A stretch of DNA of 64,000 bases from Hoeflea prorocentri (GCF_027944115.1 NZ_JAPJZI010000001.1:1488001-1552000); one strand, 5' to 3'. Shown: positions 37,292-47,466, counted from the stretch's first letter. The notes: generated by a model not told the origin, from the sequence alone. Numbers and translations are program-made.

Positions 37292-37416
37292 TCAAAAACT
37301 GGTTCATCGTTGCTTCGGTTAAATGCAAAGCTGTTGACATTCTGCAGGAATGCGAATTCGAAATGCGCCTGCTCGAAAAGAGCCTTTGGCAACCGGTACC
37401 GCGCTTCTACTTCCAC
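37213..37416 (-). CDS. Small overlapping frame upstream of the 580-residue ORF
   Basis: A 67-codon frame starting with GTG at 37416 that overlaps the 580-residue frame by 79 bases in another phase. The product (FEQAHFEFAFLQNVNSFAF, EPVFEWIWVLNQ) looks protein-like, not random. It may be a separate small gene, or the original N-terminus of the 580-residue protein separated by a frameshift. No good ribosome site is seen. Confidence 0.35.
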   Translation of the reverse strand: MEVEARYRLPKALFEQAHFEFAFLQNVNSFAFNRSNDEPVFEWIWVLNQCGPQTKRAELESLLVHSV

Positions 37417-37487
37417 GTCGCTGTTAAACTATAAGCTGTAGTGCTAATTATGAGAAACAGGTATCTGAAACTCGGAGGTGCGGCAAA

Positions 37488-39218
37488 ATGGATTCCGTCA
37501 CACGGTCTTTGGTAAAAGAGTTTTCGGATAGCAACAATTTTTCTGAATTAGGTGCCGGTAAACAATTCGAGCATTTCGCGGCTTTCAGTATCTTATTCGC
37601 TCGATTTCCTGACGAAATCGCAACCGAAGAACATGTGGTCGGTGACGGTGGTGATTTGAACATTGATGCTTACGCGGTCAAGGTCAACGGAAGGTTGGTG
37701 CTTGATGCGGAGAATGTGGATGATCTGCTCGAGTTAAATGGCTCATTAGATGTTGAGTTCATAATCATTCAGGCAAAATCATCGGATAGTTTCGATGGTG
37801 CTGCAATACTGGCGTTGGGTGACAATCTAGCAAAGGAGGTTTTCTCGGAAAGTCCCAACCTGCCTGTTAATGACGATGTTAGGCGGTTTATGGAGATAAA
37901 AAATAGGGTGTTCGAAAACGCCGCTAAACTCAAAGACAATCCTATATGTAGGGTCTTTTACGCCTGCACTGGAAACTGGAAAAACGATGACTACCTGACG
38001 AAAATTATTGACCGTAAAAGGGACGAAATACTCGATACCAATTTGTTCTCTGAAGTCTCATTTGAGCCCCTTGGGGCGCGTGAATTACAACAGCTATTTA
38101 GGCGTACAAAAACAAGTATATCTCGTACAATTCGCATCGACAGCTTGGTTACTCTTCCGACGATTAAAGACGTGGAAGCCGCCTATCTTGGCATATTGCC
38201 AGCATCGGAGTTCTTGAAGTTACTCATCGACGATGATGGTGACATAATGAAGTCAGTGTTTGTTGACAATGTCAGAGATTTTCAAGGGCAGAATCCAGTA
38301 AATTTGGACATTGCTAAGACGATTCAAGAGGGTGATTTCGACCAATTCGTGCTTCGAAATAACGGCATAACCATCGTCGCGAAGAGCATCAGACCGACAT
38401 CTAGTCAGTATCGTCTCGAGGAGTATCAGATTGTAAATGGTTGCCAAACGAGTCATGTGATTTACGAAAACAAAGAGATACTTGGCGACGGGCTTTTTGT
38501 TCCGGTTAAACTGATCCACACTGAAGATGAAGAAGTAGCCCAAGCAATTGTAAAGTCTACTAATAAGCAGACCCTTGTGGACGAAAACGACCTACTGGCC
38601 TTCACTCCGTTTCAACATGGTTTGGAAGACTTTTATGGATCTATGGATTCTGAATATAAGCTATACTACGAGCGTCGAGGCAAGCAATTTGCTCGAACCG
38701 AGGGAATTGAGAAAGGTCGCATCGTTACCAAGGGTATTCAGTTGAAGACATACGCTTCAATGTTCTGTGACTTGCCTCATCAGGCTGGGAGATACCAAGG
38801 AACTCTTTTGAAGACGGTCAGGGATCGTGTATTCCGGGAAGATCATCGACCCGATGCCTACTATACCTCGGCTTTCACAAATTATCGATTTGAGATTGCA
38901 ATCAGACGACTCCCAATCGATGAGAGGGTTATTCGATCATTCAAGTTCTATCTTTTACTCGCATTTCGATATCGTTTTGAAAGACAAATGTTCCCAGGTG
39001 CAGGGAACAGAAAATCTGACGCTTATTGCAGGGAGTTACTAGAAAACCTGGGTACCGTCACCAGCTCGAAAGAGGCGTTTGATGAATGTGTCTCGATTAT
39101 TCAACAGTCATTGAAGAATCTTGGCATTCCTTTTGAGCGAGACAGTGCAAAGTCGCGGCCTTTAGTTGATGAGGTCATGTGTGTTGCTAAAAATCGAAAT
39201 CCAATTTATTGCGAATGA
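37488..39218 (+). CDS. AIPR family (abortive phage infection-type) protein
   Basis: AIPR-domain protein of 576 residues. The N-terminal part resembles a restriction-endonuclease-like fold (GGDLNIDAYAV ... VEFIIIQAKSSDS, fitting D...QxK variants). The AIPR core follows: FVLRNNGITIVAKSIRP, YQIVNGCQTSHVIYEN, AIVKSTNKQTLVDENDL. AIPR proteins were first linked to phage abortive infection and are frequent near restriction systems. Here a GGAGG site precedes the ATG, the gene is AT-rich, and a strong terminator ends it. The divergent 580-residue frame is the likely partner. The defence role is inference. Confidence 0.83.
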   Translation: MDSVTRSLVKEFSDSNNFSELGAGKQFEHFAAFSILFARFPDEIATEEHVVGDGGDLNIDAYAVKVNGRLVLDAENVDDLLELNGSLDVEFIIIQAKSSDSFDGAAILALGDNLAKEVFSESPNLPVNDDVRRFMEIKNRVFENAAKLKDNPICRVFYACTGNWKNDDYLTKIIDRKRDEILDTNLFSEVSFEPLGARELQQLFRRTKTSISRTIRIDSLVTLPTIKDVEAAYLGILPASEFLKLLIDDDGDIMKSVFVDNVRDFQGQNPVNLDIAKTIQEGDFDQFVLRNNGITIVAKSIRPTSSQYRLEEYQIVNGCQTSHVIYENKEILGDGLFVPVKLIHTEDEEVAQAIVKSTNKQTLVDENDLLAFTPFQHGLEDFYGSMDSEYKLYYERRGKQFARTEGIEKGRIVTKGIQLKTYASMFCDLPHQAGRYQGTLLKTVRDRVFREDHRPDAYYTSAFTNYRFEIAIRRLPIDERVIRSFKFYLLLAFRYRFERQMFPGAGNRKSDAYCRELLENLGTVTSSKEAFDECVSIIQQSLKNLGIPFERDSAKSRPLVDEVMCVAKNRNPIYCE

Positions 39219-39222
39219 ATAA

Positions 39223-39249
39223 CCCCCACGTTGCCGTGGGGGTTTCTTC
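39223..39249. terminator. Bidirectional terminator between AIPR gene and nrdJ
   Basis: Perfect eight-base stem cccccacg / cgtggggg with a four-base loop, followed by ttt-c-tt on the plus strand. It lies 4 bases after the AIPR stop and 22 bases before the nrdJ stop. Confidence 0.8.
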
Positions 39250-39270
39250 TTTACTGCATTCAGCACCGGA

Positions 39271-42200
39271 TCAACTACACCCGCTCGTGCTCCCGCACGT
39301 GTCGCACTTCAGACACGTCCCGTTCCGCACCATCGTGAAGTTGGAGCACTCAGAACAGGCATCGCCCGTATAGCCCTGCATGATCGCCTTGGCGCGGCGG
39401 TCGGCTTCGACGCTCTTGGCATCGGCGCGGGCCTCTTCCGCCGTGTCAGCGTCGAAGAGTTCGTCGGTGTCTTCCTCGGCGATTTCCTCTGAGAGCTGTT
39501 TGGCGCGTTCTTCGTAGTCGCGTTTGAAGGCGGTGGCTTCTTTGGCGTTGGCCTGGGCGACGGCTTCGGAGACGACGGCTGCGCCGCCGGAGATCGCCGT
39601 CACGTTGGAGCCGCCGCTGCCGGCCGGTGCGCCGCCCATGGGCTGGCCGCCGGGGGCGATGAGTTCCAGCTTGTGGCCGCGGGTCCAGCCTTTTGAGACA
39701 GGCGCGGTCTTGCCTTCCTTGATGCCCTTGCCCAATGCCGTGTTGGAGAAATCCGACGTGTCGATATGGGCAAGGTCGTGGCGCTCCAGATAGGAGACGG
39801 CAAGCTCGCGGAACACATAGTCGAGGATCGACGTCGCGTTCTTGATCGCGTCATTGCCCATGACCATGCCGGCCGGCTCGAACTTGGTAAAGGTGAAGGC
39901 CTCCACATATTCGTCCAGCGGCACGCCATATTGCAGGCCGAGCGAGATGGCGATGGCAAAATTGTTCATCATGGCGCGGAAGGCGGCGCCTTCCTTGTGC
40001 ATGTCGATGAAGATCTCGCCGAGGCGGCCATCGTCGAATTCGCCGGTGCGCAAATAAACCTTGTGTCCGCCGACCACGGCCTTCTGGGTGTAGCCCTTGC
40101 GCCGGTTGGGCAGCTTCTCGCGGTCGCGGATGACCTTCTCGACCACGCGCTCGACGATCTTCTCCGTCACGGCAACGGCCTTGGCGGCGGCGGGGGCCTC
40201 GAGCAGTTCCTCGAGCGCATCCTCGTCCTCGTCGTCCTCGATGAGCGAGGCGTTGAGCGGCTGGGAGAGCTTTGAGCCGTCGCGGTAAAGCGCGTTGGCC
40301 TTCAGCGCCAGTTTCCAGGAGAGCATATAGGCGGATTTGCAATCCTCGATATCGGCCTCGTTGGGCATGTTGATCGTCTTGGAGATCGCGCCCGAGATGA
40401 AGGGCTGGGCCGCCGCCATCATGCGGATGTGGCTGTCGGTGGAAAGATAACGCTTGCCGATCTTGCCGCAGGGGTTGGCGCAATCGAAGACGGCGAGGTG
40501 CTCGTCTTTGATATCCGGCGCGCCTTCCAGCGTCATCGCACCGCAGATGTGGATATTGGCGGCGTCGATGTCCTGCTTCGAAAAGCCGAGGAATTCCAGC
40601 ATGTTGAACTCCATGTCGTTCAACTGCTCATCGGAAATCTCCAGCACCTCCTTGCAGAAATCCGCGCCCAGGGTCCACTGGTTGAAGGCGAATTTGATGT
40701 CGAAGGCGGAGGCGAGCGCGCCGTTCAGCGCCTCGATCTTCTCGTCGGTGAAGCCCTTGGCCTTCAAGGAGCCGGGATTGACCGCCGGGGCTTGATTGAG
40801 ATTGCCGTGGCCGACGGCATAGGCCTCGATCTCGCCGATCTGGCTTTCCGAATAGCCGAGGGTGCGGAGGGCTTCCGGCACGGCGCGGTTGATGATCTTG
40901 AAATAGCCGCCGCCGGCGAGCTTCTTGAACTTCACCAGCGCGAAGTCGGGTTCGATGCCGGTGGTGTCGCAGTCCATGACAAGGCCTATCGTGCCGGTTG
41001 GCGCGATGACGGTGGCCTGGGCGTTGCGGTAGCCGTGTTTCTCGCCGAGTTTGACGGCGTTGTCCCAGGCGGCGGTGGCGTGTTCGACCAGCTCCGCATC
41101 CGGGCAGTCGTCGTGAATGAGCGCGACCGGGTTGGTCGAGAGCTTCTCATAGCCCGCCGTTTCGCCATGGGCGGCGCGGCGGTGGTTGCGCATGACGCGC
41201 AGCATGTTGGCCTTGTTGGGCTTATAGCCGGGGAAGGGGCCGAGCTCGCCCGCCATCTCGGCGGAGGTGGCGTAGGAGACGCCGGTCATGATGGCGGTGA
41301 TGGCGCCGCAGATGGCGCGGCCGGCATCGGAATCGTAAGGGATACCGGAGGTCATCAAGAGGCCGCCAATATTGGCGTAGCCGAGGCCGAGCGTGCGGTA
41401 TTTATAGGAGAGTTCGGCGATCTGTTTCGACGGGAACTGCGCCATCATCACCGAGATTTCGAGCACCATGGTCCAAAGGCGCACACCGTGTTCGAATTCA
41501 CCGACGAGGAACTTGTTGGTCTTCTTCTCCATGAACTGAAGCAGGTTCAGCGAGGCAAGGTTACAAGCCGTATCGTCGAGGAACATATATTCCGAGCACG
41601 GGTTGGAGGCGCGGATCGGGCCGGCCGCCGGGCAGGTGTGCCAGTCGTTCATCGTGGTGTTGAAATGGAGGCCCGGATCGGCGGAGGCCCAGGCGGCGTG
41701 GCCGATACTGTCCCAAAGCTCGCGGGCCTTGACCGTCTTCGTCACCTTGCCGTCGATGCGGCCGATCAGGTCCCAGTCGCCATCGGCCTCGACGGCGTTG
41801 AGGAAATCGTCCTTGATCGAGACCGAGTTGTTGGAGTTCTGGCCGGAGACGGTGAGGTAAGCTTCCGAATCCCAGTCGGTGTCATAGGTGGTGAACTCGA
41901 TATCCTTGTGGCCCTGGCGGGCGAACTGGATGACGCGCTTGACGTAGTTCTCCGGAACCTGCGCCTTCTTGGCGGCGCGGATCTCGCGTTTCAGGGCCGG
42001 GTTCTTTTTCGGGTCGAAGCAATCGCCGTCCGGGCCTTCGCAGTTGACGCAGGCCTTCATGATGGCTTTGAGGTGGGTGTTGACGACCTTGGAGCCGGTC
42101 ACCAGCGCGGCGACCTTCTGCTCTTCTTTCACCTTCCAGTTGATATAGGCCTCGATATCGGGGTGGTCGATGTCGACGACGACCATTTTGGCGGCTCTAC

Positions 42201-43023
42201 GGGTGGTGCCGCCCGATTTGATGGCGCCGGCGGCGCGGTCGCCTATTTTCAGGAAGGACATGAGGCCGGAGGAGCGGCCGCCGCCCGACAGCGTTTCGCC
42301 TTCGCCGCGCAGATGCGAGAAGTTGGAGCCGGTGCCGGAGCCGTATTTAAAGAGACGCGCCTCGCGGACCCAAAGGTCCATAATGCCGTTCTCATTGACG
42401 AGATCGTCCTCGACCGACTGGATGAAGCAGGCATGGGGCTGCGGGTGCTCGTAGGAGGATTTCGATTTCACCAGCTTGTTCGTGAACGGGTCGACATAGA
42501 AATGGCCCTGGCCGGGACCGTCAATGCCATAGGCCCAGTGCAGGCCGGTGTTGAACCATTGCGGGCTGTTGGGCGCGACGCGCTGGGTGGCGAGCATATA
42601 GGCAAGCTCGTCATAGAAGGCGCGGGCGTCTTCCTCACCCTCGAAATAGCCGCCCTTCCAGCCCCAATAGGTCCAGGTGCCGGCAAGGCGCGAAAAGACC
42701 TGGCGCGCATCGGTCTCGGAGCCGTAGCGCTCATTCTCGGGCAGCTTTTCAAGCGCCTCAAGGTCGGCGGTCGAACGCCAGAGCCAGGACGGAACGTCGT
42801 TTTCCTCAACTTTTTTCAGACATGCGGGGACGCCGGCCTTGCGGAAATATTTCTGCGCAAGGATATCGCTCGCCACCTGCGAGAACTGAACGGGGACGTC
42901 GATGTTTTCCAGGCGGAACACCACGGAGCCATCAGGGTTCTTGATTTCGCTCGTCGCCTTGCGAAACTCGATTGCCGCGTATGGCGATTTTCCTGCTTTT
43001 GTAAAACGACGCTCAATGCGCAT
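39271..43023 (-). CDS. nrdJ: Vitamin B12-dependent class II ribonucleotide reductase
   Basis: Adenosylcobalamin-dependent ribonucleotide reductase of 1250 residues, the usual length of the long rhizobial NrdJ. It makes deoxyribonucleotides from ribonucleoside diphosphates independently of oxygen. Seen are the substrate/active-site block [20 protein letters not shown], the finger-loop region [21 protein letters not shown], and the C-terminal Cys-rich zinc-like tail ([21 protein letters not shown] in parts), which shuttles reducing equivalents. The ATG follows a cgagg site. Tandem NrdR-like boxes lie upstream, so NrdR repression is expected. Confidence 0.97.
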   Translation of the reverse strand: MRIERRFTKAGKSPYAAIEFRKATSEIKNPDGSVVFRLENIDVPVQFSQVASDILAQKYFRKAGVPACLKKVEENDVPSWLWRSTADLEALEKLPENERYGSETDARQVFSRLAGTWTYWGWKGGYFEGEEDARAFYDELAYMLATQRVAPNSPQWFNTGLHWAYGIDGPGQGHFYVDPFTNKLVKSKSSYEHPQPHACFIQSVEDDLVNENGIMDLWVREARLFKYGSGTGSNFSHLRGEGETLSGGGRSSGLMSFLKIGDRAAGAIKSGGTTRRAAKMVVVDIDHPDIEAYINWKVKEEQKVAALVTGSKVVNTHLKAIMKACVNCEGPDGDCFDPKKNPALKREIRAAKKAQVPENYVKRVIQFARQGHKDIEFTTYDTDWDSEAYLTVSGQNSNNSVSIKDDFLNAVEADGDWDLIGRIDGKVTKTVKARELWDSIGHAAWASADPGLHFNTTMNDWHTCPAAGPIRASNPCSEYMFLDDTACNLASLNLLQFMEKKTNKFLVGEFEHGVRLWTMVLEISVMMAQFPSKQIAELSYKYRTLGLGYANIGGLLMTSGIPYDSDAGRAICGAITAIMTGVSYATSAEMAGELGPFPGYKPNKANMLRVMRNHRRAAHGETAGYEKLSTNPVALIHDDCPDAELVEHATAAWDNAVKLGEKHGYRNAQATVIAPTGTIGLVMDCDTTGIEPDFALVKFKKLAGGGYFKIINRAVPEALRTLGYSESQIGEIEAYAVGHGNLNQAPAVNPGSLKAKGFTDEKIEALNGALASAFDIKFAFNQWTLGADFCKEVLEISDEQLNDMEFNMLEFLGFSKQDIDAANIHICGAMTLEGAPDIKDEHLAVFDCANPCGKIGKRYLSTDSHIRMMAAAQPFISGAISKTINMPNEADIEDCKSAYMLSWKLALKANALYRDGSKLSQPLNASLIEDDEDEDALEELLEAPAAAKAVAVTEKIVERVVEKVIRDREKLPNRRKGYTQKAVVGGHKVYLRTGEFDDGRLGEIFIDMHKEGAAFRAMMNNFAIAISLGLQYGVPLDEYVEAFTFTKFEPAGMVMGNDAIKNATSILDYVFRELAVSYLERHDLAHIDTSDFSNTALGKGIKEGKTAPVSKGWTRGHKLELIAPGGQPMGGAPAGSGGSNVTAISGGAAVVSEAVAQANAKEATAFKRDYEERAKQLSEEIAEEDTDELFDADTAEEARADAKSVEADRRAKAIMQGYTGDACSECSNFTMVRNGTCLKCDTCGSTSGCS

Positions 43024-43158
43024 GCTTTTTCCTCGTTTCCTACCGCCCTGCCGCCGCCCATTGCCGGCAAGGCGTAATTTCCCCGTTCCCGCGTGCCTCG
43101 CATGTGCAGCAGGTCTCGAACTTCATGTCAGCGTTTTCGCGATGTCCCCTCGCTAATG

Positions 43159-43174
43159 ACGCTATATCTTGTGC
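43159..43174 (-). promoter_or_regulatory. NrdR-box-like site, proximal copy
   Basis: acgctatatcttgtgc matches the NrdR box consensus ACACTATATATAGTGT at 12 of 16 positions. It is exactly 31 bases from the second copy, the spacing used by NrdR tandem boxes, and lies upstream of nrdJ. Confidence 0.6.
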
Positions 43175-43189
43175 CGATATTTGCTGCAA

Positions 43190-43205
43190 ACACTAAAGAT
43201 AGTAT
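43190..43205 (-). promoter_or_regulatory. NrdR-box-like site, distal copy
   Basis: acactaaagatagtat keeps both palindromic ends ACACTA / TAGT-T of the NrdR box with one mismatch in the outer arms. It forms the tandem pair with 43159-43174. Confidence 0.65.
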
Positions 43206-43660
43206 TAACAGCCTTTTTACGCCAATCACATTTTTCCAGCAGAAACGCTGCAAACCGCGCGGAATTCCCCTTCATCCCGTACAAGAAAAACCACCTGCAA
43301 GGGACTTCATGTCCTGACGCTTTACAACTGAGTGGGATCTGACAGAAACGCACAGACCGCGCTGCTGGAACAACGTTCGCACAGTAGAACGCGACTCGTT
43401 TTCGACCGTCAAGGGATTGTTTGCGTCAGATTTGTGAACACCAGATGTTGTGGGTCGCAAATGTGGAAACTGGGGAAAGCGCAATGCCTTGAAAAGCCCG
43501 CACTTAGCTGTGCGTCAAGCAAAAATGCCCGTCGATGTGTTGGTCGAAAAAAATTCGTGACGCATCCGTTGCGTCCGCGCACTTGACAGGCAATTCGTGA
43601 TTCGCGGCGAATCGGCCGGTTGCCGATTCGACTTATTGGGGCGAAGACGGGGCGGGCTCT
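43206..43660. other. Long non-coding interval with consecutive hairpins
   Basis: About 450 bases without a supported gene. Bases 43488-43630 contain several inverted repeats in a row: cttga...tcaag with inner gcac/gtgc (43488-43519), gacgca/tgcgtc (43559-43575), and gattcg/cgaatc (43599-43613), which shares its right arm with the nine-base perfect stem cgaatcggc/gccgattcg (43608-43630). This could be a structured RNA, an attenuator-like element, or the dehalogenase 3' end. No family is recognised. Confidence 0.4.
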
Positions 43661-44575
43661 TCACTCTTTGCGCGCAAATGAAACGAGTTTTTCGGCAAGC
43701 AGCGGTCCGGCATCCTCCTGCAGGAAGTGGCCGGCGTTCTCGGTGATGAAATGATTCTCACCGGCAGCACCGGGAATCAGCTTCTTGAATACCTTCTCGC
43801 CGCCGCGCATGATCATGTCCTTGTCGGAAAAACAGGTCAGGAACGGTTTTTCGAATCGCCGCAGGCTTTCCCAGGCGGCGCGCTGGGCGGCCGTTGCCGG
43901 ATCGTCGGGGCTCGCCGGCACCAGCATCGGAAAGGCGCGGGCGCCGGCCTTGTATTCTTCTGAGGGGTAGGGCGCGTCATAAGCGGCCGCCACGGCCTCA
44001 TCCATGCCACGCGCCGTTCCGCGCGAGACGATGCCGCCGATGTTGAAAGTCGGCGTCGTCTGACTGTATTCGCGCCATTGCTTGAAGGCCTCGCCGAGAT
44101 CCTGATCGCCGGTCGGAAGGCCGGTATTGCCGATCATGACGCGGGCGAAGAGATCCGGCGCCTCGGCGACGAGGCGCAGGCCGATAAGCCCGCCCCAGTC
44201 CTGACCGAAATAGGTGATGGCCTTCAGCCCCAGCCTGTCGATAAAGGCCTTCATCCAGTTCACATGGGCAAGATAGGAATAGGCCCCGCGCTCGGCGATC
44301 TTGTCGGACTTGCCGAAGCCGATGAAATCCGGCGCGACGACACGCATGCCGGCCGCGGTGATCGGCGGGATCATTTTGCGGTAGAGAAAAGACCAGGTCG
44401 GCTCGCCATGCAGCAGAAGGACCACAGGCCCGTCCTTCGGTCCTTCGTCGACATAGTGCATGCGCAAGGGGCCGTATTCGCCGCCGTCGACGGTCTCGTA
44501 ATGGGGTTGGAAGGGGTAATCCGGCAGATCGGCAAAACGCTCCTCCGGCGTGCGCAATACCTTTTCATGAGCCAT
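43661..44575 (-). CDS. Haloalkane dehalogenase (subfamily I-like)
   Basis: Alpha/beta hydrolase of 304 residues that hydrolyses haloalkanes to alcohol and halide. The HGEPTW oxyanion motif is at 56-61, the nucleophile is Asp126 in GQDWGG with Trp127 as halide-binding residue, and the C-terminal His is in ITENAGHFLQED. The acid is probably the Asp in CFSDKDM. The cap domain spans about 155-225. Family members include DhlA-like and DhmA enzymes; some homologs have other substrates. No good neighbouring pathway is present. Confidence 0.88.
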   Translation of the reverse strand: MAHEKVLRTPEERFADLPDYPFQPHYETVDGGEYGPLRMHYVDEGPKDGPVVLLLHGEPTWSFLYRKMIPPITAAGMRVVAPDFIGFGKSDKIAERGAYSYLAHVNWMKAFIDRLGLKAITYFGQDWGGLIGLRLVAEAPDLFARVMIGNTGLPTGDQDLGEAFKQWREYSQTTPTFNIGGIVSRGTARGMDEAVAAAYDAPYPSEEYKAGARAFPMLVPASPDDPATAAQRAAWESLRRFEKPFLTCFSDKDMIMRGGEKVFKKLIPGAAGENHFITENAGHFLQEDAGPLLAEKLVSFARKE

Positions 44576-44655
44576 GACTGTCCTCCCGCAACTTGTTCAA
44601 GCCTGAAACGATAGGCCGAAACGATACGTGATGCCAGCCTGTGTCTGGCGAGGTG

Positions 44656-45153
44656 TCAGCCGGCCGGGTCCTTGTTGATGGGTTCCTGATAGGTAAAGCC
44701 CATGTCCCAGGGAAAGTAGATCCAGGTGTCCTGGCTGACCTCGGTGATGAACGTGTCCACCAGCGGGCGGCCCTTCGGTTTGGCGTAGACGGTGGCAAAA
44801 TGGGCTTTCGGCAACATGGCGCGTACGACTTCGGCTGTCTTGCCGGTGTCTGTCAGGTCGTCGACGATGAGGACATCCTCGCCTTCCGAGGCAAGCAGCT
44901 CTTCATTGACTTCCTTGATGACCGACATTTTCCCCTGGTTGGCGTAGTCATGATAGGACGCAACGCATACGGTCTCGATGAGACGGATATTGAGTTCGCG
45001 TGAGACGATGGCCGCCGGCACGAGGCCGCCGCGCGTGATGCAAACAATGCCCCGCCACTCCTTGTCGGATCCTGCAATGCGCCAGGCAAGGGCCCTGGCG
45101 TCACGGTGAAACTGATCCCAAGAGACGGGAAAGGCTTTGTCTGGAAGGGACAT
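44656..45153 (-). CDS. gpt: Xanthine (xanthine-guanine) phosphoribosyltransferase
   Basis: Purine salvage enzyme of 165 residues, which converts xanthine or guanine with PRPP to XMP or GMP. The PRPP-binding motif is [37 protein letters not shown] matches the N-terminal loop of Gpt, and [14 protein letters not shown] the C-terminus. ATG 45153 is chosen: it has aaggag upstream and the family-typical [12 protein letters not shown] start. The frame extends further upstream without homology. Confidence 0.92.
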   Translation of the reverse strand: MSLPDKAFPVSWDQFHRDARALAWRIAGSDKEWRGIVCITRGGLVPAAIVSRELNIRLIETVCVASYHDYANQGKMSVIKEVNEELLASEGEDVLIVDDLTDTGKTAEVVRAMLPKAHFATVYAKPKGRPLVDTFITEVSQDTWIYFPWDMGFTYQEPINKDPAG

Positions 45154-45285
45154 TGGTGCGGGTACTCCTTGCGGGCCGATCATGCGGCGTGTGTTCCTGC
45201 AGCATCTTCGTACTGCTCGCCGGCGGTCATAGCTGGGCCAGGCATTGCAATGCAAGAGGGCGGGTGATGCAAGGGGTGGACAATG

Positions 45286-45319
45286 AAAAGGGCGGTCATG
45301 CCAACTGCGCGACCACCCT
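45286..45319 (-). terminator. Hairpin terminator of the universal stress protein gene
   Basis: Eight-base stem gggtggtc / gaccgccc (one T-G pair) on the minus strand, with a thirteen-base loop and a following tttt, lying about 25 bases downstream of the stop. Confidence 0.65.
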
Positions 45320-45344
45320 TTGATGCCGTCTTCTGCGTGATGGA

Positions 45345-46184
45345 TCAGCGAGACATCAGCGTCAGGTTCGGCATGGATTGAAGCATGGTTCGGGTGACGC
45401 CACCGAACAGGTATTCGCGGAGGCGTGAGCGGCTGTAAGCACCCATGACCAGAAGATCGGCGCCGGTGTCGGCAAGCCGGTTCTGGATGATCGCGGCGGC
45501 GGGAAGCCCGTCGGATATCTCCGTTTTGATCGACACTTTGATGCCGTGGCGGGTGAGGGCGGATGCGACCTCGGCGCCGGCCATGGACTTGCTCTGCTCG
45601 GCATTGTCCTCCGGATCAACACACAAAATTTCGACTTCGTCGGCAGACTTCAGAAGGGGCAGAGCATCAAACACGGCGCGCGCGGATTCGCGTGTGGCAT
45701 TCCAGCCGATGATGGCGCGCTTAATCGGGCTTGCTTTGCGGGCAACATAGGGAACGAAAAGAACCGGCCGTCCGCTTTCAAGCACGAGGGCTTCAAGATC
45801 GGTGAAATCGTCTTCCTTTTCCTCTTCATTCTGACGCACCACAACGAGGTCCGCACAACGGGCGCTCGATAGCGCTGACAAGGCATTGTCGCCGGACAGC
45901 GAGCGTATCGGGCGCCATTCCCAGGATACGCCCCGGTGCTCGCTTTTGTGCTTGAAGGCTTCCGCGACGTCCATCATACGCAGATCGACGTCTTCCTGAT
46001 CCGATTTGAAAACGGCCGCATCCGGTATTTCGATGGGCGCTGCATAGGAAACCTTCATTGCAGGTTCGGCATGCAGCCCTATCAGGTGACTGTCAAAGGC
46101 CTCGGTCAATAGCAGCGCCGTATCGAGAACATTCTCGCAGTCTTTCTTGTTGCGCAGTACGGCCAGGATGGTCTTGTAGGACAT
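45345..46184 (-). CDS. Tandem-domain universal stress protein (UspA family)
   Basis: Protein of 279 residues with two Usp domains. The first is at about 1-140 ([21 protein letters not shown]), the second at about 150-279 ([23 protein letters not shown]). The second ends with the ATP-binding loop G-x2-G-x9-G-(S/T): [21 protein letters not shown]. The first domain lacks this clear loop. Cytoplasmic stress-survival proteins of this type bind ATP. ATG 46184 has ggaga with ideal spacing; another ATG is four codons upstream. Confidence 0.9.
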   Translation of the reverse strand: MSYKTILAVLRNKKDCENVLDTALLLTEAFDSHLIGLHAEPAMKVSYAAPIEIPDAAVFKSDQEDVDLRMMDVAEAFKHKSEHRGVSWEWRPIRSLSGDNALSALSSARCADLVVVRQNEEEKEDDFTDLEALVLESGRPVLFVPYVARKASPIKRAIIGWNATRESARAVFDALPLLKSADEVEILCVDPEDNAEQSKSMAGAEVASALTRHGIKVSIKTEISDGLPAAAIIQNRLADTGADLLVMGAYSRSRLREYLFGGVTRTMLQSMPNLTLMSR

Positions 46185-46478
46185 GCTTGTCTCCATCGGT
46201 CTTTGAATTCAGCCGGCGCCTCTCATCCTGCCAGCCCTGTAACAAGGCCACTATGGCAGGCCGGCGGCGGCCCGGCGTTGATTTCCATCAAATGAACGTC
46301 CGTTCGTATAATGCTTTCGTCGAATGGGGCTTCCTGCCGGGATGATCCTGTCTGCCGGTCATTGTGCATTGCAATATTGCAAGGCTCCAATGCTTAATTG
46401 TCACTTTTCCCGGGCGCCGCCATCACCATATGCGAGTGGCAAGAAAGCAAACATGTCCTCTGTATGTGGAGCGAGATA

Positions 46479-46631
46479 ATGAAATCTGTATTTAAGACAC
46501 TGCAAGCAAGCCGGGCGCACAGCAAGGCATGCAACGAACTCAGCCGGCTTTCCGATCGGGAACTCGCCGATCTGGGAATCTATCGCGCTGATATTCCGAG
46601 CGTTGTCGCCGGGCACAGACGCCTGGACTAG
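46479..46631 (+). CDS. DUF1127 small protein
   Basis: Fifty-residue protein with the DUF1127 (YjiS-like) core LSRLSDRELADLGIYRADIPSV. Arg-rich proteins of this group bind RNA or affect phosphate and envelope metabolism in some alphaproteobacteria. The start follows a ggagcgag site. A strong terminator follows, so it is a single-gene unit. Confidence 0.88.
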   Translation: MKSVFKTLQASRAHSKACNELSRLSDRELADLGIYRADIPSVVAGHRRLD

Positions 46632-46666
46632 ATTTCACTCCTCCCGATCCTGTTTTGCAGACGCAG

Positions 46667-46700
46667 GCGGTCTCCCGGTTTTTCCGGGGACCGCTTTTTT
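46667..46700 (+). terminator. Rho-independent terminator after the DUF1127 gene
   Basis: Stem gcggtctcccgg / ccggggaccgc (one bulge) with a five-base T-rich loop and six T's. It also lies 17 bases from the convergent CinA-like gene's stop. Confidence 0.85.
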
Positions 46701-46716
46701 GTGCCTGTGGCGAGAT

Positions 46717-47466
46717 TTACGCCGGGTTTTCTTCCGCTATCTCAACAAGCATGGCATTGACTGCTTTGACGGCGCGCTGAATGGCTTGCGTGTCGCGGCT
46801 GCGCACAACGATCTGGGTTGAGTAGTTCTTACCGTCAAATTTCGGATAAGAACCGATGACGGTATCGGGATGGGCGTTTTGTATGTCTTCCAGTCCTTCT
46901 CCAACGGTACCTTCGCCATAGGGGCAGTCGACGGTTTCGGAATGAATGATCGCTCCGGTTTCAAGACGGGGTAGCAGCCAGTCGAGCATGGCCTGGAATA
47001 TGGACGGCACGCCGGCCATGACATGCACATTGCCGATTGTGAAACCCGGCGCGACCGACACACGGTTGCGAATATGACTGGCGCCGCGTGGCATGCGCGC
47101 CATTCGCTTTCGAGCGTCGGTAAACTCGATGTTTCGGGACTGGAAAACAGCGCCCAGCATGTCGAGGGCTTCCCGGTCGTGTTCGCAGGGCAGATCAAAC
47201 GCCCTGGAAATCGCGTCCGCCGTTATGTCGTCATGTGTCGGGCCAATCCCGCCTGACGTAAACACGTAGGAATAGCGTGTCCGCAATGCATTGACGGCTT
47301 CGACGATGGCGTCCGTTTCGTCTGCGACGATGCGCACTTCCTTCAGCTCAATACCCGCCGTTGTCAGCATGTCGGCGAGATGGGCGATGTTCCTGTCCTT
47401 GGTCTTGCCGGACAGAAGTTCGTCGCCAATCGCAACCATTCCCGCCGTGACAATTTTTTCCGACAT
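46717..47466 (-). CDS. Competence/damage-inducible protein CinA-like, MoCF domain only
   Basis: Molybdopterin-binding (MoCF)-fold protein of 249 residues, the COG1058-like N-terminal half of CinA. The segment SYVFTSGGIGPTHDDITADAISRAF contains the family GGxGPTxDD motif. CinA-type domains hydrolyse ADP-ribose or recycle damaged nucleotides. The C-terminal nicotinamide mononucleotide deamidase domain of full CinA is absent, as usual in alphaproteobacteria. The ATG is the natural start. Confidence 0.88.
   Translation of the reverse strand: MSEKIVTAGMVAIGDELLSGKTKDRNIAHLADMLTTAGIELKEVRIVADETDAIVEAVNALRTRYSYVFTSGGIGPTHDDITADAISRAFDLPCEHDREALDMLGAVFQSRNIEFTDARKRMARMPRGASHIRNRVSVAPGFTIGNVHVMAGVPSIFQAMLDWLLPRLETGAIIHSETVDCPYGEGTVGEGLEDIQNAHPDTVIGSYPKFDGKNYSTQIVVRSRDTQAIQRAVKAVNAMLVEIAEENPA

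Noticed and set aside
40429-43077. An 882-codon open frame on the plus strand opposite nrdJ
   Set aside because: It is the antisense shadow of a GC-rich real gene. The minus strand encodes a complete, motif-rich NrdJ.
43024-43660. Cobalamin riboswitch for the B12-dependent nrdJ
   Set aside because: No B12-box-like conserved core was found in the leader. NrdR-like boxes explain regulation better.
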